A stretch of 64,000 bases of DNA. Origin: Odiellus spinosus (taxonomy: Eukaryota > Arthropoda > Arachnida > Opiliones > Phalangiidae). The notes under the pieces are model-generated. The model made no database searches. It was given only the letters and a program-made list of their open reading frames with translations, and had not been told where the DNA came from. Position numbers and translations under genes: made by a program. Numbering within the stretch: the first letter of the stretch is position 1; each line of letters begins with the position of its first letter. The DNA lies in the NCBI GenBank assembly GCA_963920705.1, contig OY987227.1, forward strand, positions 9,341,602 to 9,405,601. The letters are read 5' to 3'. Positions 50,984-63,540 of this stretch are shown here, piece by piece.

Positions 50984-51556
50984 TTTCGAATTAATTTATA
51001 AAACCCGTGATGCAGTTACTCGGGTCGTAATTTACATTTTTACAGCAGCAATTTGAATTTGAACTAAGCCTAACGCAATTATTATGTACCGTCTTATCTT
51101 ATCGATTACCAAATCGAATTTGGAAATGTAAAGGACAAGAACATAAAGTCAAGTCTAATAAACATTAAAGACGTTCCAGGGTACGGGTCTTAGTGCGCAG
51201 TTAGAATTAAAGGACAATTTTGGGTGTAAACCGAACGATTTCAAAAAGATTGGCTTATCAATTTCGATAATAACTAACATAAATGTCGTTGTACCTGTAA
51301 AAAGATTTATCCATAAACTATTACGTTATAGCTAATACACCTGACCTATAAGACCGCGGATCTCTTGACAAATTTAGGGAGGTGATTGAGAACTAGCTAG
51401 ATAAGATTAGAGTCAACGTTATCGTATGCAAAAATTAAAAAGAACTCTACTTATGGCTATGAAATAATTTATATTAAAAAAGACACTCAACATTTTTTAA
51501 AAACGATAAACTATTTGAAAATGAACAATAATGGTTAGTATTAAAAACAGTGTTAG
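50984..51556. other. Spacer between SLC6 genes B and C
   Basis: The 573 bp holds the 5' end of gene B and the 3' UTR of gene C, both on the minus strand. No TATA box or other clear element was recognised. Confidence 0.55.
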
Positions 51557-54500
51557 TTAAATATGAAAAGATTTGTTGTCGTAAGCTTGCGTCGAATCTT
51601 TTTTAGAATTTGTTTTTGATTTTTTCCAAAGCAACCATTTAGCTTTGTCATTGGGATCGTTGGGACCCCAGTCTGAATTAGGACGAACGGCGGACAGTAA
51701 TTTCTAGTGTTAATGAAAGGAAGTAATTTTAAGTACGTACATGTACTTTGAATATTTAAGTCAAATATTCCTCCTACCGCTTTCAATGTTTTCTCAGGAG
51801 ATTGATAAACCACTATAATAAACCACAGAGGTAATTGTATAATGCATGTGGCCGAAATAACCCAAGCGATGGCCATCCCCCATTGCGGTACACCTTTGGG
51901 TGTCGCTGAACCTTCCATGATCATATTCACCGTGCCGTACAAGTAAATGACCTTCGTGGAAGAGACAAAATTAACCCTCGCGACTAAGACGGATCGTAGT
52001 AACTTGGTTATCTTACAATTAGAGCAACTGGCGCTATGTAGGCCCAAGTGATTTTCCAGATTATTTGTACACCGGTACCCAACATGAAATGAATATCGTC
52101 GCAAAATTTTCTCCATCCTAAATATAGTTGATATTAAATGACTAGGGTATATTTATTTAGTTTGTGCTAATTATGCCCCATCTAAGCCTACAACACAGTT
52201 TGATAACTTGAACTTCAATTCTTACCGTAAATCCACATTAAACCGACAATTTCAAAAATGCCGTACAAAAATACTGCAGCTCCTACACCATAACCGTCTA
52301 GAAGTGGCATAATGTACTGCCCAGCCTATCGGTTAAGAATGTTCTTAATTTAACACGATTTTAACCAACAGCGTATCAATTCAGACTTACGTCAGTGGCC
52401 ATGGGTAATCCACAAACAAAACAAGTAAAGCAAATTCCTAATGCCATATACGCCTTATTCTTATGCAACGAAGGAAATTCGTCTCTGATGGTCGTTGTAA
52501 TAGCTTCAACGTGACCAATCTAACGACACAGCAAACCATTGAAAATTCCGCCTAATTATTCCCATGGTAAAGTTAAACCTACCGCGCTACCAAGTCCCAA
52601 CATGTAGAGCATAATGAAAAACAGAATGCTCCATAATTGAGGGACGAAATTGATGTGACCAAGAGCTTCTGGGTAAGCGACGAATGCCAGTCGAAGTCCG
52701 GAATCTTTAACAACATTTTTGATATCTTGCTTCAAGTCGAAAGCTAGGGTTCCCAGAATGGCAAAGACAACGCTACCGGCTAAGACACTGGTCAAAGTAT
52801 CCGCGACCGTTATGATCATCGCGTCCCGGTGAATATTGTGATTGAAGTTATTGTAACTGGCGTACATGATCAAATGACCAAATCCGGTGTTAAGGGAGAA
52901 AAAGCTTTGTTCGCAAGCTTTATACCACACCTTTGGGGGAAAATTTTTCGTTCGTTTAAGCTTGTTACTCGTTGGTACCGAAGCTAGTTACGTTTAGGCA
53001 TGTTTTAACTCTAGCTGTGAGAGTTAAAACACAGTCAAATGCTGAGAAATAATATGCCGGAACGTAAAGGTGCTGCAGTGGGCACTATGGTATTTACCTT
53101 GACGTTGGCCAAGCCTTCCCATTCTGGTGTAAAAAAATATTTTATTCCCGTTAACGCTCCTTCCTTGGTTAGTGCCAAAATCAATAGAGCTATCAGCACT
53201 ACGTATGGGTACGATGCGGTGACGTAGACAACTTTCCCTAAAGACTGAACTCCTTTGATGGTTGATAGCGCAACGAGTGACCAAGTTAAAAGTAAACACA
53301 AAGCCATTCTCCAGTCAAATAATGAAAGGTTATCGAGGCTGCCACAGTCTTGGATGACGTAGTTACTAAATATTAACTTAATTAGCTCTTACAGTTCGAT
53401 TTTATATGTAAAGCCAAAAATGTATTCTTACTTGAAATACTGTTCAGGGGCTGTTTGTAAGTTACTGGTATTTCTAGTCATTGTAATATTACAAGTTTCG
53501 TTTCTCCATTCTGATTCGTTGCAAGCTTCCATTCCCTACACATAAAAACGAACGTTTCAACGTTAAAAAGTTCATCGACGAAGCAGTTATGAAAGGTTTT
53601 TTTACTTACCAAGCTAGAATCTCGTGTGAAACACGTCGCGTTATCGGCCCATTCGCTGTCACAATACGTCCATGGCAAGGAAGATTGCATCGAAGCGAAT
53701 AAATAGAAGAGACATATAGCCATGATGTAATTGTAGAACACGGTTAAAAAAAAGGTGGACACCAATTGAGCCATACCGATTCCTAAGAGAATAGCAATTA
53801 CCAGTTTTTCTCGCAAAGTGCTGTAAAAATTAAGTTTATTACCTTTGAATCCTGGTAGCACTGACCAAGTCCTGACTGGACTTTTACTGGTAAATTGACC
53901 GAAGGCCAACTCCATGTAATATAATGGTTTCGATACCAGGAAGACCACAATGAAATACGGTATGAGAAAGGCGCCTAAATTTCAGAAAAGACTTTAAGAT
54001 GACGGGTTATTGCCACTCCTATAAAGAGGATATAGAGTAATACCTCCCCCATTTTCGTATGCTAAATTCGGAAACCTCCAAACATTTCCGAGACCAATTG
54101 ATATGGATATGCACGATAGCAGAAACTCAAGACCGTTTGACCAAGTACCACGCTCAGCTTGAGCGGTTTCGATGGCCTAATTAGATAATAACAATTAGAT
54201 CAACCCCAAAAGGTTCGGGAAAAATAAAAAACTTTCTGGCTTTTTGTGTGGGATTCTACAAAACAAAGTCAAAGGGTATTCACGAGAATTAATGTTTTCG
54301 AGTAGGCACCCTTTCCCAAATTTTCGACCTTTTCTGATGTTCCAATGTTTCAACCAAAAATAAATAAAAGATCAGAAAAAAAAAAAAAAAAAAAATTAAA
54401 AAACCCCTGATTTGTCTAATCTTTATCTTCAAAACATTCGCAAAATTCCCAATGATTTCATAAATTTAGAAATTTGCCTAATGACGTAGCGCCGGTGCAT

Positions 54501-54706
54501 CGCGCGATTGCGGGTGCGGGTGCGTCCGTGGGTTAAGGGGGACCTGTCTTGGGCTTCAGGTGGGCCCGAATTTCGTCGCTACGACACTGTCCTTACCAAT
54601 TTTTCCCATTTAAAGTAACATTAAATTTCTAGTTATTTCGCTTAACTACGAACTGGTAAAAAAAAAAAAAAACTAGGATTGAACTCACTGTTTTAGCGAC
54701 CATCAT
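51557..54706 (-). CDS. SLC6 sodium-dependent nutrient amino acid transporter, gene C, 12 exons, 608 aa
   Basis: A close relative of gene A with the full NAT-type architecture. The exons are 54689-54706, 54044-54176, 53843-53974, 53610-53782, 53432-53535, 53098-53365, 52583-52930, 52391-52519, 52226-52325, 52017-52117, 51778-51951 and 51557-51703; total 1827 bp in one frame. TM1 reads [24 protein letters not shown]2 has [16 protein letters not shown]. The loop [18 protein letters not shown] carries the paired Cys and an N-glycosylation site. [21 protein letters not shown]6 [19 protein letters not shown] and TM8 [14 protein letters not shown] follow, and the C-terminus has [13 protein letters not shown]. 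The short first exon (MMVAKT) is inferred from a strong GTGAGT donor and a CAAGATG context, so the true N-terminus could differ. Exons of 132 and 129 bp match gene A exactly in length. Expected role: Na+-driven uptake of essential amino acids at the plasma membrane. Confidence 0.93.
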
Positions 54707-56626
54707 CTTGACAAACAAATTAAGATTCCGTTTTTGAGAATGATTAAAATTCAGATCAAGGCGCTCGTTATAAATCAAACCTCAAATGTAAAAGGTAGTA
54801 GAATTTTATCTTATCATCAATTCTTGAAATCGGTAACAATTCATTTTTTTAATTCCACGGAATATTTTTAAAGTGTTGAATGCATGAAAAGATTCTTGCG
54901 CCTACTATAGTGATAAGACTTTAATAATGTAAATAAGAGTGATGTCTCAAGAGAAAAAAAAAACTTTCTTATCTTCGAAACAATATATTTCCAAGATGCA
55001 AAGAAAAAACTGATAGTTTCTTCCCCCTAAAAAATGTTTCGAAATTTCTTGTAATAAAGTGAATCTAGATAGGGTTGCATAAAGTATATTTAACCGCGAA
55101 TAGAAACCAATATTGAACAAGAAATATGTCAAGAAAGCCAACGTGAAGCGGTTATCGAACCCAGAGAGAGTATCGAATTAAATGAAGGACCAGCAATGCC
55201 TGGGGTCCAAAACAAGCTAAAGGTTAAATCATCACATCAGATAGGGATTAAGCTATGGGCTAAGATTGTACACTCATGTCACAATTTGAAACTTGATCAA
55301 ATACAAATTTACATTACAGTTGGGAAAGGTAGCGTTCCTAAGGGTATGGCTCAAGTTGGCTATAACCTATCGTGCATTTTTGATAGGACCATGACAGGGA
55401 CCAAGTAACATAATTACTTTTAAAGAGCAACGTTTTGTCATGTACTTGTAATAAAGACAGGGAGATAGCCTACCCACGAAAATACTTCAGAGCCGCTATG
55501 CAACAGCCATGCTAAAGCGGCGGGGATAATTTAAAGTTATAGTCGGTCATTTACCCTGATAATTTGTGCTCTAAATTACCAGGGTAAATTACCTTTTGCT
55601 CTGGTTAATTTACCAAAATGGTGATCTATAAAAAGTTTGAACTTTTTAAATTATTGGGTCAAAGTTTAACGTTTTAAAATGTTTACTTTTCAATAGCTAT
55701 TAGAGTTTGGTGTAATTGAGGACATATTAATGTCATTTTCCATGCCCGAATCATTACAGTGGACAAATGGTCCATCGTTTCATGAAAACATCGTATTTTG
55801 CATAGATTTTCAAATACAAATCATTTTGAGTGTACCGGTTTATTACTTATTTCCAAACTTTGTACAGAAAGGCATTGCGTGATAAAAACCCTCCTGTTTA
55901 ATTTCTCGTTCACTATTAATTTCTGACACGAGCAAAGTTCGATACGTCTTATTTAATTTGTCCATAGGGAAATTCTACTTCCGTTTCGTGATCACCGAGG
56001 ATCTCATTGGCTAAAGATACGACGTGAATGATAGAATTAACATTGACTGAAACTCTGGCGCCCTCCCAACCAAAAGACAAGACTCATTGCCAATAGAATA
56101 ATTTAAAACGCCTTGGATTTTGTTGAATGATTGAAGGTCGTATTTCTAACTCGGAAACTTACATTTTTTGTCGCGTTTAAACCTTTAAAAATTTAAAGAT
56201 TGAATGATTATAATGTCAGTTTCTTTAAACAATAGAGACCTTTGCTCTTTTTGCAGTATATGCTCGATTAGGTTGTAAATCATTCCTTTTATACGAAAAA
56301 TGAAAGAGTAAGTACAAAGCTAGAAGGGAAGGAAATCAAGGAATTAACAATGACCCGTCTACTGACTTTTTATCCTTCCCCGAATATGGCTTAACTGCTT
56401 CAATTCCGATTAACGGACTTTAACAATATACGTCACGTCAGTTTAACTCGGGCATTTGCAAACCATTTACATTTTACGACTTTTAGCATCGTAAAAAAAA
56501 AGAATTTCATTGTAGAGCTATATGCCTAAAGGAGAAAGAAGTTTCAACGATAATCTGATCCTAAGATCTCCCAAAACTTTTTAAGTACCACCTTACACTC
56601 CCTGCACTATTTACTTATTTTTACGC

Positions 56627-56656
56627 TATAAATAGAATTCTCCCCAGAATTGTTCA
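56627..56656 (+). promoter_or_regulatory. TATA box and initiator
   Basis: TATAAATAG at 56627-56635 is followed by TTCAGC with the A at 56656, 29 bases from the first T of the box. This is the spacing of a core RNA polymerase II promoter in insects (TATA near -30, TCA initiator). Confidence 0.5.
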
Positions 56657-56743
56657 GCATGAGAAAAGAGTAGTTAGCAAAACTACTTTTAAATCTCAGT
56701 CACCTATGAGATTTAACATTGTATTCTTCCGTCTCAGTATTCT

Positions 56744-56920
56744 ATGGTTTGCAAAAAACTAGACATTTTAGATGAAGTAAAAAATTTAGAAGACATTCTA
56801 CCTTTATTTACTAACACGCAAGAAGCTCCTGAAGCCTATAGCTTGGTTTATTTATTCATCGATGTAATGGGAACATCTAGGTTTTTATGCATTGTCAAAT
56901 CTATGTGGAAATTATTATAG
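56744..56920 (+). CDS. Possible small protein, 58 aa, unknown
   Basis: This is the first ATG-initiated ORF of any size downstream of the TATA/initiator pair. It begins MVCKKLDILDEV and is acidic in its first half. I do not recognise a family. The only support is the promoter placement and an acceptable start context (TTCTATGG), so it may be non-coding. Confidence 0.25.
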   Translation: MVCKKLDILDEVKNLEDILPLFTNTQEAPEAYSLVYLFIDVMGTSRFLCIVKSMWKLL

Positions 56921-57544
56921 TTAGAACTGATTTTAGTTTTCAGTACGCTCAAAGCTAGAACTCCTAGTTTCCATCATTGTTTTATTAGAGATGCTAGGAA
57001 CCCAACTTTACACGTAATAAACTTCGTGGATTTTCAATGGTAAAGACGAAAGGGCGAGACAGGATGGGCTATATACATCTAAAATAATATTTGAAGTGAT
57101 ACTGTCACCATTTTTTAAATTCCTATGGATTATATTTTTACCTCTCCAACTGGGAGGTTTTACACTGATTGTATCGGTGTGGGTGTAGGTGTGTGTCCGT
57201 TGTTAAGACTTCCGGTGTACTAAGTGGTTATATCCGATTAATTTTTGTTTCTCATAAAAGTTATGTTACGCGCAACTTGTCTTTGTGGTTCAAATTTTGA
57301 CTTCGTCCTTATGAATAGACAAAATTGTCAATTTATTTTAGATTATGTTGGGTTGGGTTAGGTTACGTCGTAGTCGGGGAGGTCATATTTTTTCCCCCAA
57401 CTTGCTAGTTTTATCATGCTATTCAAAATTTTAAACCTCTGGGTTGACGCGTTCTTAAGAAATTTCAAATTGAAAAATTTCAAAAATGTAGGTGTTTTTT
57501 TCCGATATATGGCATAGTTTATTTCTGTAACGTAATTAAGGATA

Positions 57545-57900
57545 GTTTTGTTACGAAAGGTAGGAATTTCTGGATTAAGTACTTTTACGAAAAAGACCGC
57601 GCGAAAGCAACCTTATCACGTGCCATATCGCGTGAGAATCAACTGTAGGATCTATACATTTGTGAAATCACGCGACCATAGTGATGACGTAGTATTGCGG
57701 GGAATTAATATTTTAAAAATTTTGAAAATGGCGATTATAAAATATGTATTTTTAGTGTTGTGGTAATTTTTCTTGTGACATAAGTATATTTATATATTGA
57801 ATCGTTTTTTAACGATCTTTCCGAAAATGCTACTCAATATCCATTCGGAGTTCATGAAAAATCAGTAACAGCCTCACTTTAATGTATTAAGGGCCCTGAA
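57545..57900. repeat. Dispersed repeat, copy 1
   Basis: It shares, in the same order with copy 2 at 60745-60995, AATCAACT, GCGACCATAG, GATGACGTAGTA, AAAATGGCGATTATAAAAT, GATCTTTCCGAAAATGCTACT and CAGCCTCAC. No terminal repeats were identified. Confidence 0.75.
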
Positions 57901-58310
57901 CCCAGCGGGTTTTCAACTCCGGACAATGGGCTTTATCCTCCCCACGTTTTATTTCTCAAGGCTCGCCGATCGTAATTACATGTCCTTTCTTTTTCAAACT
58001 GAAAAAGTGGGGGTCATTTCCATAGCAGCTAGCCTAAAAATAATTAAGAGTTTTGCTTTTTCTCGCTCAGTCAAAAAAAAAAAAAAATAAATAAAAAAAA
58101 AAGGGGGAAGATTGGTTTAAAAAAACCTTTTGAACTTTACAGGGATCTTAGAAGGGGTGTTTATTTTCGAGAGAATCTCTTATTAGGGATGGCCCAAGTT
58201 TACACGATATAGAAAAGATTTTTAGAAAGTAGAATATACGCTTTTAGTTATTTATTACATCGTAGAAATACTCCTTCAAATACTTTTGAAAATGACTGAA
58301 GTTCTGAACT

Positions 58311-58666
58311 AAAGGAGAATGCAACCTAACATCAAGTGATTTTTTATCGATTCCTTACCGTTTAAATAGGCCTAATCCAATAGAAAAAAAATTAAAAACA
58401 AATATTAAACTAGAAATAAATTCAAAACTTACCATCAAAATAGGCTTAGCTGGATTCATGGAGATATCCTGAACTCCCCATATAAGGACTAGTGACATTG
58501 ATTGATGGCCTTTACATTTGGGATGCATGATCTCCATGAATCTAAGCCTATTTTGATGGTAAGTTTTAAATTTATTTATAGTTTAATATTTGTAAATTTT
58601 TCAACTTTTGGATTAGGGGTATTTAAACGAAAAGGAATCGATAAAATAGGTTGTATTCTCCCTTAA
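58311..58666. mobile_element. Hairpin (foldback) MITE, about 356 bp
   Basis: Two arms of about 150 bp are inverted copies of each other: the left arm runs from AAAGGAGAATGCAACCT to ATGGAGATATC, the right arm from GATCTCCATGAATCTAAGCC to TTGTATTCTCCCTT. The arms share TTACCATCAAAATAGGCTTA, AATATTAAACTA.AAATAAAT and ATCGATTCCTT. A TAA/TTA direct repeat may flank it. A single-arm relative sits in SLC6 gene A (39247-39327). Confidence 0.85.
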
Positions 58667-60744
58667 AGGCTTTTTACCTAACAGAAATTTGGTTCGTACT
58701 AGATTTCCAGTTAGTAGCTACGATATATTAAAGGTACTGATCTCAGGATAAAGAGAGAGAGAGAGCTAAAGACTACGGCCAATCAGCTCGTTCGTAACAG
58801 GATACGTCACGGGGACGGGTTGTCCCGCGCTTTTTTCAAATTCATGAACATTTTCGATAATACCATTGTAAATGAAAACCTCAAACAGTGGCGCATTAGC
58901 GTTTTTTCCCACGTAGACTGATAACTTTTAGAGGTCCCAATTGAGCTCCTAGCTGATCTTTCGGCCCCTTTGATATGATTTTGAAGCCCCTTCGTTTGTT
59001 TTCGAGGTCCCTTTGAAATTTATCCGTAGGCTAACCCTTGCGCCGCCATAACCGTTTGACGTTTGTGTTCTGAAATATATCATTATTTATTTTAAATTGT
59101 TTAAATTATCAACCTCATTATGATGTTATAGGCTTAAAAATGGTTCAATTTGAAACATTAAATGTTAGTTTCCATAATTTTTATTCTACAGAAAGTGTTT
59201 TGTTCTCCCAAAAAAAAAATCTAAAAAGATTTTCTTTACTTTTGGTATTTGGGAACGATACAAAAACTGTTCATTTTTAAATTTTGGGAATAATTCTGTC
59301 TTTTACGCGGTTTTCTTCTCTAACAGATTTGAAAAAAAAAAAAAATATATATATATATAGGAGAAACAATAAAAAAAGTACCTCAGGTTTAGCTTAGCCT
59401 TAAAATATTTTTACGTTCCTCGAATTAGAATTTTAGTACATACCTTGAAGTTTATACTAAATACATTTGACAGGTAACATTATTTTACAATACGATTGAA
59501 GACATTTCACAAAGAAACAGACTATAAGAAACGAAGGAAAAAGAAATGAATTTAAATTATAAACAAAATAAAACATTAAATGGCCAAATTATAATTTTTG
59601 TTTAAAAATATGTTTTGAGCACTATATTTGGCACAAAATAATGATTGTACAAGTTTGTTACGCATGAAAAATTGTCCAACTGTCTATATCTGTACGTATG
59701 TTTGTCTGTCTGTCTGTGACAAACATTATATATAACAAATACAAAAGAATTAAGGGATTGGGTTCTGAAAGAAACAAACAAAATGAAACAAAATAAATAT
59801 TTGAAATTAAAATTAAACAAAAATCACTTTTAACATCACTTTACGCGTCATTTTCTTAATTATATTGTTTAATATATGGCTACTATTTCGCTTACGTTTT
59901 CGATAATGGCAAAATTAAAAAAACCAAAAAAATTGGCGTATTAAGAGGAAAATATGAGCAAATTAAAAATTTGATTTTCGGTCGAATATTTTGATCAATT
60001 AAAATTAAAATCAGATTTTAAAATTATCGTAGGAAAATTAACAAAAAATGGGTTAATATAGGGTTAGAAATATGTCATAAGCCGACTAGAGTTTAATTAA
60101 ATTTACCAATTTTATATAGAACCAAAAAAAAAAAAATTTAAACCAAATAAAATTTAATGAGCAAATTTTCAATTCTTTTGGGACATAGTAATTTTAAATT
60201 CGAATTTTATGTGATCAAAATACGATGTTAAATTTACTTACATACATTACAATTAAATTAGTATATTGTAATTTTGTTAACAAAATTAAGGACAGATTTC
60301 ACAGACTAGGAAATTAGATGATTATTAATCCTAAAACGATTATTACCATTAATTATTAAATTAATTAAATCGGAAGATTTTTTCACGTTAAGCCCAACGA
60401 AGTACAAACTAAAAAATAAATACTACAGCGCGGGCTTTACTTTTTTTTTATTAAAAATCAGACCTATTAATTAATTTACTAAATAAATGTGAAATAATTA
60501 GAATGATAGTTATTCCTTACGACCTAATTAGTAAGCTTATTAACCTGAGGTACCATGAGGTAATTTTATGTATCTTACGTGTTATCTAAAAAAAGTTTGT
60601 TATTAAGTTAAAAAGTTATTAAATTTTTCAAAAGTTTAATTTATTTGAAATTAAAGCGAGGCTGTCACAATTTTATTTTTATCGAATGTCTATTAATTAT
60701 ATATTTTTAATTTTTTTCATACTGTTAAAACGCCCAATTCCAAA

Positions 60745-60995
60745 TTTTATATCGCGTGCCAGAACAAGTTAGAATCAACTAGTATTTAGCTACGCGACCA
60801 TAGTTCGATGACGTAGTAAATGGCGGAGATTTTTATTTTTTTTTTTTAATTTCTAAAATGGCGATTATAAAATTTTCAATTTTTACTATGACATGTGAAA
60901 ACATATTTTGAACCGTTTCTTAATGATCTTTCCGAAAATGCTACTAAACTTTTATTTGGGGTTCATCTAAAATTTGTGACAGCCTCACATTATTA
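60745..60995. repeat. Dispersed repeat, copy 2
   Basis: Diverged copy of 57545-57900 in the same orientation, with the same ordered blocks (GCGACCATAG, GATGACGTAGTA, AAATGGCGATTATAAAAT, TTTCCGAAAATGCTACT). Likely an old transposable element remnant. Confidence 0.75.
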
Positions 60996-61559
60996 AGGAT
61001 AATTAGTAGGGGGAGGGGGGGATGAAAATTAAATTTATAGTGCAGTCTTTGAAAATTTCGCTAACCGTGATTTTTCTTTAAAAATTTAAAGATTGTATTC
61101 GTATTCTTTGATAGGATTCAAGTTTTTTTTTAGAGTATTACTAACCGAGAAAATAATTTACAATTTTCTCGATTATTTTTTAAAATTTGACACACACGTA
61201 TTATTAGTTTCTTGTTAATTTATCTTTTGGCGAAAAATTGTCCATTTTTTTAATCGCTATATTTTCTTTAATGACGATGAGTTTTGTGGCACCGAGATAT
61301 TGGCTTTTTTTCATTTAATAATTTTTAATTTTTGCACGCCGGACGAAATTTAACCCGATTAACGCGCTAATCAATTTTATCCTATAAATTTTAAATGTTA
61401 TTTAAATCTTACGGGATTTAAAATGGCCACTTTGATTATTTTCGCGTTAGAATAGGGAAAGAAAAGATAACGCGAGACGGATTAGCGAATCATAAAAGAT
61501 TTGCGTAAGAAAAAGGCTTAAAGGTGGGAATATACGCCATCTGTCGTCTGAGTACTTGT

Positions 61560-62050
61560 TTACTGTAAAATAAGTTTTTTGCTAAGCCTAATTTCAGAGC
61601 TTGTAAGCTTTACTAAGTATTCTTTTAGTAATCGCGACCGAAACGAGTCTAGGTGACGCTGATACTTTAGTCGTCAGCTAAGGTGTTGATCCTTGTGTGA
61701 AGACATACTTAAACTGAACACCTGAGGTCTTTGACAGCAACAGATAGGGCGGCGTGGCGATAGTTTTTAGTCGAAAATAAGTTAATAATCGGTCCAAAAA
61801 AACTAAATTTGTAATCCTCTACTCATAACGCTTTTTTATAACCGAAATCAGTTTTTCGCTAAGCCTAATTTCAGAACGTCAAAAAAAAATTTTTCACTAA
61901 GCCTAATTTCAGAAAGTCAAATAACGTTTTCGCTAATTTCAGAGAGTATAATCGATTCTAAGGATTATTTTTGTTTTTTGTATGAGTCTTTAGCTGTCTG
62001 CTAAGGTGTTGATCCATGTTTAAACTCACCACCTCAGATTTTCAACGATC
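61560..62050. repeat. Diverged repeats with CTAAGCCTAATTTCAGA
   Basis: GCTAAGCCTAATTTCAGA occurs near 61583, 61860 and 61896, and a shorter form near 61935. GCTAAGGTGTTGATCC occurs near 61677 and 61998, about 320 bp apart. This looks like an old tandem duplication with extra copies of one piece. Confidence 0.7.
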
Positions 62051-63190
62051 CAAAAAATATATTTTTTATCCGTTAAGCCTAACGAAACTTGATAAAATTA
62101 AGCAGGCGACAGAATATGTATATAATCCCATATATTTAAAGCCAAAATCTCTCGCGTAAATCATATATTAACAATTTTCTAAAAATTTACATGGGGAATG
62201 AATGGTAGAAAGAAAATAACAAAAAAAAAAATTAAAAATGTTTTTAAAATGAGCATTTTTGTTTTTTACGGTAGAAAATTAATTCTACACTAAATAAAAA
62301 GTGAGCGAGGAACGTGTCAAATTATTTATATTCGTTTTAAGGTTTTTATCTTTAAATAATATTAAATTTGATTAACTACTCGATAAAATTTTAATTTATC
62401 GTTATTGCAAAAATAATAAAGTCGATATTATTATTTTTATTTTCCTATATAATAGTTGAAAAATTAAATCGCGCTTATTTCTTTTTCCCCCTTTTAAAAA
62501 AATGTGGGCGAAATATTTCCATAAAACAAAACACCAGCTTTTGTCGATTTGTATTCTTAACAACGTCCAAAAAAAAAAAATAACCCATTAAAATTACACC
62601 AGGACAAATTACTTAAAAACCCCCGTTTCTTCTCGAAATATAAAAACACCCGAATTTTTGTTTCGTGTATTTTTAATTTTATACGTAAGCCTATCTATAT
62701 TACAAACTGTACAAATTCTGTACTCGAAATTGTACTCAGGGGGGGGTTCCTTCGTGTTCGGGGGGAAAAAAAGGGGTTCCAAAGTGTAGGGTAGGAGAGA
62801 AGTTTAATTTAATTCTAAACTGTTAATTATTTATAAACTTATCATCGTTTTTAAATTTTAATTTTAAAAACGCCTTTTTGTTTTTGAAGATTCTGTCATG
62901 GTTATTGTGTTTTTAGGTTTTTAGAATACTGTTTCGTTCATTTTTTTTACGCGATTTTTTCTCTCTCCCAAAAAATTTGAGCACAACGCGTAAAATTGTG
63001 AGGGGATTTTGAACCGAAGTTCACAAAACAGGTGAACTTGTAGTAATTACGCGCACAGATTGCTCGAAAACTTACGTTGCAAGTTATAGAATAGTTTTGT
63101 GGCGTACTTATTTACTTGGTGTTACGCTTTTAAGTTCACCTCGAAGTATTGAGTTTCTGTTTTGGTTCGTATTTTTTAACTCACCGCGAA

Positions 63191-63497
63191 TTATTTTTTG
63201 GAGTCCTCCTTTTTGGGTTCAACGTTACTTCCCATATTGCTGACGACGTGAGCGCCCCCGCCCGGCGGACTTTGGTAATTGGTGAGCTGCTTCTCCAGGT
63301 ACTTGAGCGACTCGTTCAAAAAGTTCTGGAGAGCCGTCAAAGCGGCGACAATGGCTGGGCTCCCGAACCCGTGCGTGATGAGCGAAAAGTGCGTCAAATG
63401 ACGTTGAATGTTCGGCTCCAGAATCAATTGCGGTCGAGTGTTGCACAAGGGAGAACGGTCCTGGTTTAACATGTCCACGAACTCTTTCACCACTTGT
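63191..63497 (-). CDS. TFAP2: Transcription factor AP-2, last coding exon (partial gene)
   Basis: This is the C-terminal end of the AP-2 DNA-binding and helix-span-helix dimerisation domain, a nuclear sequence-specific regulator of development. After a GACAG acceptor at 63498, the exon reads [20 protein letters not shown], then [47 protein letters not shown], then a polar tail ending in EDSKK. It follows the family pattern (KEF...L.QDRSPLGNTRP..ILEPGIQ..LTHF.LI.HGFG.PA). The exon starts in phase 2. All upstream exons lie beyond the right end of the window. Downstream of the stop (leftwards) is AT-rich 3' sequence. Confidence 0.94.
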
Positions 63498-63540
63498 CTG
63501 TCAAACGGAATCAAAACGTTAATACAATGGTCCCAAATTG

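Larger units (their letters stand above)
54707..58310. other. Intergenic region upstream of SLC6 gene C
   Basis: This region is mostly AT-rich and non-coding. It includes an 87-codon open stretch on the plus strand (about 55143-55408) of unknown nature, a small ORF with a TATA/initiator promoter (56627-56920) and a dispersed repeat (57545-57900). No conserved protein domain was recognised. Confidence 0.55.
58667..63190. other. AT-rich non-coding region, probably including the AP-2 3' UTR
   Basis: No convincing ORF was found. It contains many A- and T-runs, a TA dinucleotide run near 59345, a CTGT run near 59700, a dispersed repeat (60745-60995) and diverged internal repeats (61560-62050). 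Because AP-2 ends at 63191 and is read leftwards, its 3' UTR must begin here; where it ends cannot be told. Confidence 0.6.

Noticed and set aside
55143-55408. Open stretch on the plus strand (…MPGVQNKLKVKSS…)
   Set aside because: No start in good context, no recognised domain and no neighbouring exon; kept only as a remark in the intergenic entry.
61013-61022. Short G-rich runs (also near 62739 and 47266) as possible quadruplexes
   Set aside because: Each is a single G-run without three further runs at short spacing.
63149-63469. 106-codon plus-strand ORF over the AP-2 exon
   Set aside because: Antisense to the conserved AP-2 C-terminus, which explains the sequence fully.
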